From positions 1 through 6,066 of the forward strand of contig JAAXIA010000111.1 of the NCBI GenBank assembly GCA_012270595.1: 6,066 nt of DNA, written 5' to 3'. The first letter of the stretch is position 1; the number at the start of each line of letters is the position of its first letter. Below are positions 6,041-6,066 of this stretch, in pieces. Under the pieces are notes generated by a model. It had not been told where the DNA came from and ran no database searches. It was given only the letters and a program-made list of their open reading frames with translations. The position numbers and the translations under genes are program-made. This stretch comes from Rhodanobacteraceae bacterium (GTDB lineage Bacteria; Pseudomonadota; Gammaproteobacteria; Xanthomonadales; Rhodanobacteraceae).

Positions 6041-6066
6041 GTTAAGCCGGGCGCGCCCGGCTTAAC
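6041..6066. repeat. Perfect 26-bp palindrome at the window edge
   Basis: GTTAAGCCGGGCG (6041-6053) is followed directly by its exact reverse complement (6054-6066). As RNA it would give an 11-bp stem with a CGCG loop, and its arms AAGCC/GGCTT resemble a bidirectional terminator. Neither flank visible here shows a T run. The dyad may extend past the window edge, so its full length is unknown. Confidence 0.7.

Noticed and set aside
5959..6066. Minus-strand frame open from the window edge to TAA at 5961-5959 (36 codons), possibly the end of an upstream gene
   Set aside because: It runs through the perfect 26-bp palindrome and stops inside the loop of the T6-tailed hairpin, and the peptide (ending IGCGLCRARGG) matches nothing I recognise. 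It looks like chance open frame, but sequence past 6066 would be needed to exclude a gene end.

Overview
The window reads as ordinary chromosomal housekeeping DNA from a gammaproteobacterium-like organism. The support is the rpmB-rpmG ribosomal pair with a cysteine-free L33, a membrane fatty-acid desaturase that resembles my recollection of Pseudomonas DesA along its whole length, an Fpg/MutM close to the E. coli form, an E. coli-length AsnB, and an RF2 gene with the classical programmed frameshift. I cannot name the genus. I see no mobile element, CRISPR array, tRNA or rRNA.

Layout. Positions 1-369 (+) hold the 3' part of rpmB (L28) and all of rpmG (L33), closed by a strong 12-bp hairpin terminator at 378-405. 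On the minus strand, 532-1728 is a three-histidine-box acyl desaturase (desA) that converges on rpmG. The 344 bp at 1729-2072 separate desA from the divergent mutM (2073-2900, +) and contain short inverted repeats but no convincing promoter. mutM converges on prfB (2946-4071, -) with 45 bp between them. The RF2 reading frame is interrupted by UGA codon 26 and needs +1 frameshifting at 3993-4008, so the gene is longer at its 5' end than a simple open frame suggests. Upstream of prfB on the same strand, 77 bp away, is asnB (4149-5816, -), the glutamine-dependent asparagine synthetase.

The last 250 bp (5817-6066), upstream of asnB, are the least ordinary part. They contain a 9-bp inverted repeat 9 nt before the asnB start codon, a cluster of related CTTAAG-type repeats, a long interrupted hairpin followed by six T on the minus strand (terminator, attenuator or 3' end of a small RNA), and a perfect 26-bp palindrome that runs to the window edge.

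The genes do not form one pathway: translation (L28, L33, RF2), DNA repair (Fpg), membrane lipid desaturation (DesA) and amino-acid synthesis (AsnB). asnB and prfB may be cotranscribed. I found no new protein system. The points most worth checking are the recoded prfB and the repeat-rich leader of asnB.
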